Shown here: positions 4,895 to 5,336 of the stretch, one piece after another
How the letters are laid out: each line of letters begins with the position of its first letter
How positions within the stretch are numbered: position 1 is the stretch's first letter
Assembly: GCA_038213005.1 (NCBI GenBank)
Contig: JBBQTU010000252.1
Span: 1 to 5,336 of the forward strand
Source: JBBQTU01 sp038213005
Lineage (GTDB): Bacteria > Planctomycetota > Phycisphaerae > Tepidisphaerales > Tepidisphaeraceae
Direction of reading: 5' to 3'
Length of the DNA stretch: 5,336 nt
Made by a program: the position numbers and the translations under genes
Notes under the pieces: model-generated
What the model was told of the DNA's origin: nothing
The model's input: only the letters and a program-made list of their open reading frames with translations
Database searches by the model: none

Positions 4895-5336
4895 TCAACG
4901 CATGTCGGGGGGCTGGACGACGTTGCCCTTTGCGTCCCGCATGTTGCCTTTCACTTCAGCGCGATATCGGGCGCGAAGGGCGGCCTGGTCCTCTTCCATG
5001 ATGACGTTGTCATAGACAAGCAGGGTTCCCTTGGCCCGCTCGAGCTGGGCGACGGCAAGATTGTAGTTACTGGTCGCCTCGTACTCCAGTCGAGCGGCGT
5101 CGGCGAGGCGCGACTGGGTGTCGAGCTTGAGCTGCACGAAGGTGGGGGTGAGCGGTTCGCTCTGCTTTTCGCGAAGGATCAGGGCCTCGAGGGTGTCGCG
5201 GGCGGCGAGGCGTGCCTGGCGGTTGCTGATCATCTCATCCCAGGTCGTCTGGACGTTGCGATAGGCGATCTTCACCTCCAGCGAGACCTGATCGATGATC
5301 AGCCGGTATTGGGAAATGGCGGCCAGCCGGCCGAGC
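4895..5336 (-). CDS. TolC-family outer membrane efflux protein, C-terminal part (5' end outside window)
   Basis: Probably the outer-membrane channel of a tripartite efflux or type I secretion system, which joins an inner-membrane pump and a periplasmic adaptor to the cell exterior. The frame is open to the window edge, so only the last 146 residues are visible and the real start lies further right; the in-frame GTG at 5273-5275 is internal. The visible part is long amphipathic helix typical of the OEP domain: VKIAYRNVQTTWDEM, then SRLADAARLEYEAT and the family-like ending NYNLAVAQLERAKGTLL. After this comes a polar tail of about 40 residues ending QPPDMR and TGA at 4895-4897. No signal peptide or beta-barrel strands can be judged from this fragment. 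It is followed after 73 bases by the Sua5 gene on the same strand. No adaptor or pump gene is in view, so the substrate is unknown. The family call is fairly sure; the specific role is not. Confidence 0.85.
   Translation of the reverse strand, partial: LGRLAAISQYRLIIDQVSLEVKIAYRNVQTTWDEMISNRQARLAARDTLEALILREKQSEPLTPTFVQLKLDTQSRLADAARLEYEATSNYNLAVAQLERAKGTLLVYDNVIMEEDQAALRARYRAEVKGNMRDAKGNVVQPPDMR

Overview
This is GC-rich bacterial DNA in which every recognisable intact gene lies on the minus strand. The organism is most likely a planctomycete, probably Phycisphaerae-like. The main reason is the large ECF-type sigma factor fused to one membrane segment and a long extracytoplasmic part with a pseudopilin-like tail, an arrangement common in that phylum. 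The HicB-like relic and the small membrane ORF also resemble planctomycete families. This placement is inference from recalled family patterns; no database search was possible.

Layout in the direction of transcription (right to left). 5336-4895: the last 146 residues of a TolC-family outer-membrane efflux protein, cut by the window edge. 4821-3796: a full-length Sua5-type threonylcarbamoyl-AMP synthase, which makes the activated intermediate for the tRNA t6A37 modification. 3795-3349: about 450 bases with no intact gene, holding what look like relics of a HicA/HicB-style toxin-antitoxin pair. The HicB-like frame is interrupted by an in-frame TAG. 3348-3193: a 51-codon ORF for a one-helix membrane peptide, whose TGA overlaps the ATG of the next gene. 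3196-746: the 816-codon sigma factor fusion. 748-427: a disrupted 3' end of that gene. 426-1: a non-coding stretch with tandem repeats and perfect hairpins.

The most notable point is the 3' end of the sigma gene. The frame stops at 746 before the usual end of this family. A convincing family-type C-terminus (VGVADGDTRFV...FDKLL, then stop) reappears out of frame at 427-546. Between the two lies a piece of an acyl-CoA dehydrogenase gene on the opposite strand (RDARITTIYEGTSQLQ, 549-611). An 8-bp direct repeat, GCCAGTTG, sits at 537-544 and 598-605. Removing one 61-bp repeat unit would put the tail back in the frame of the sigma ORF, although one TGA (746-748) would remain. This looks like an insertion or patchwork rearrangement, or an assembly chimera.

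The genes do not form an obvious pathway. TolC and Sua5 are housekeeping or envelope genes, while the sigma factor and its neighbourhood look like accessory, decaying DNA. I see no convincing new biological system. The unusual content is gene decay and rearrangement, plus the possible coupling of a small membrane peptide to a membrane-anchored sigma factor.
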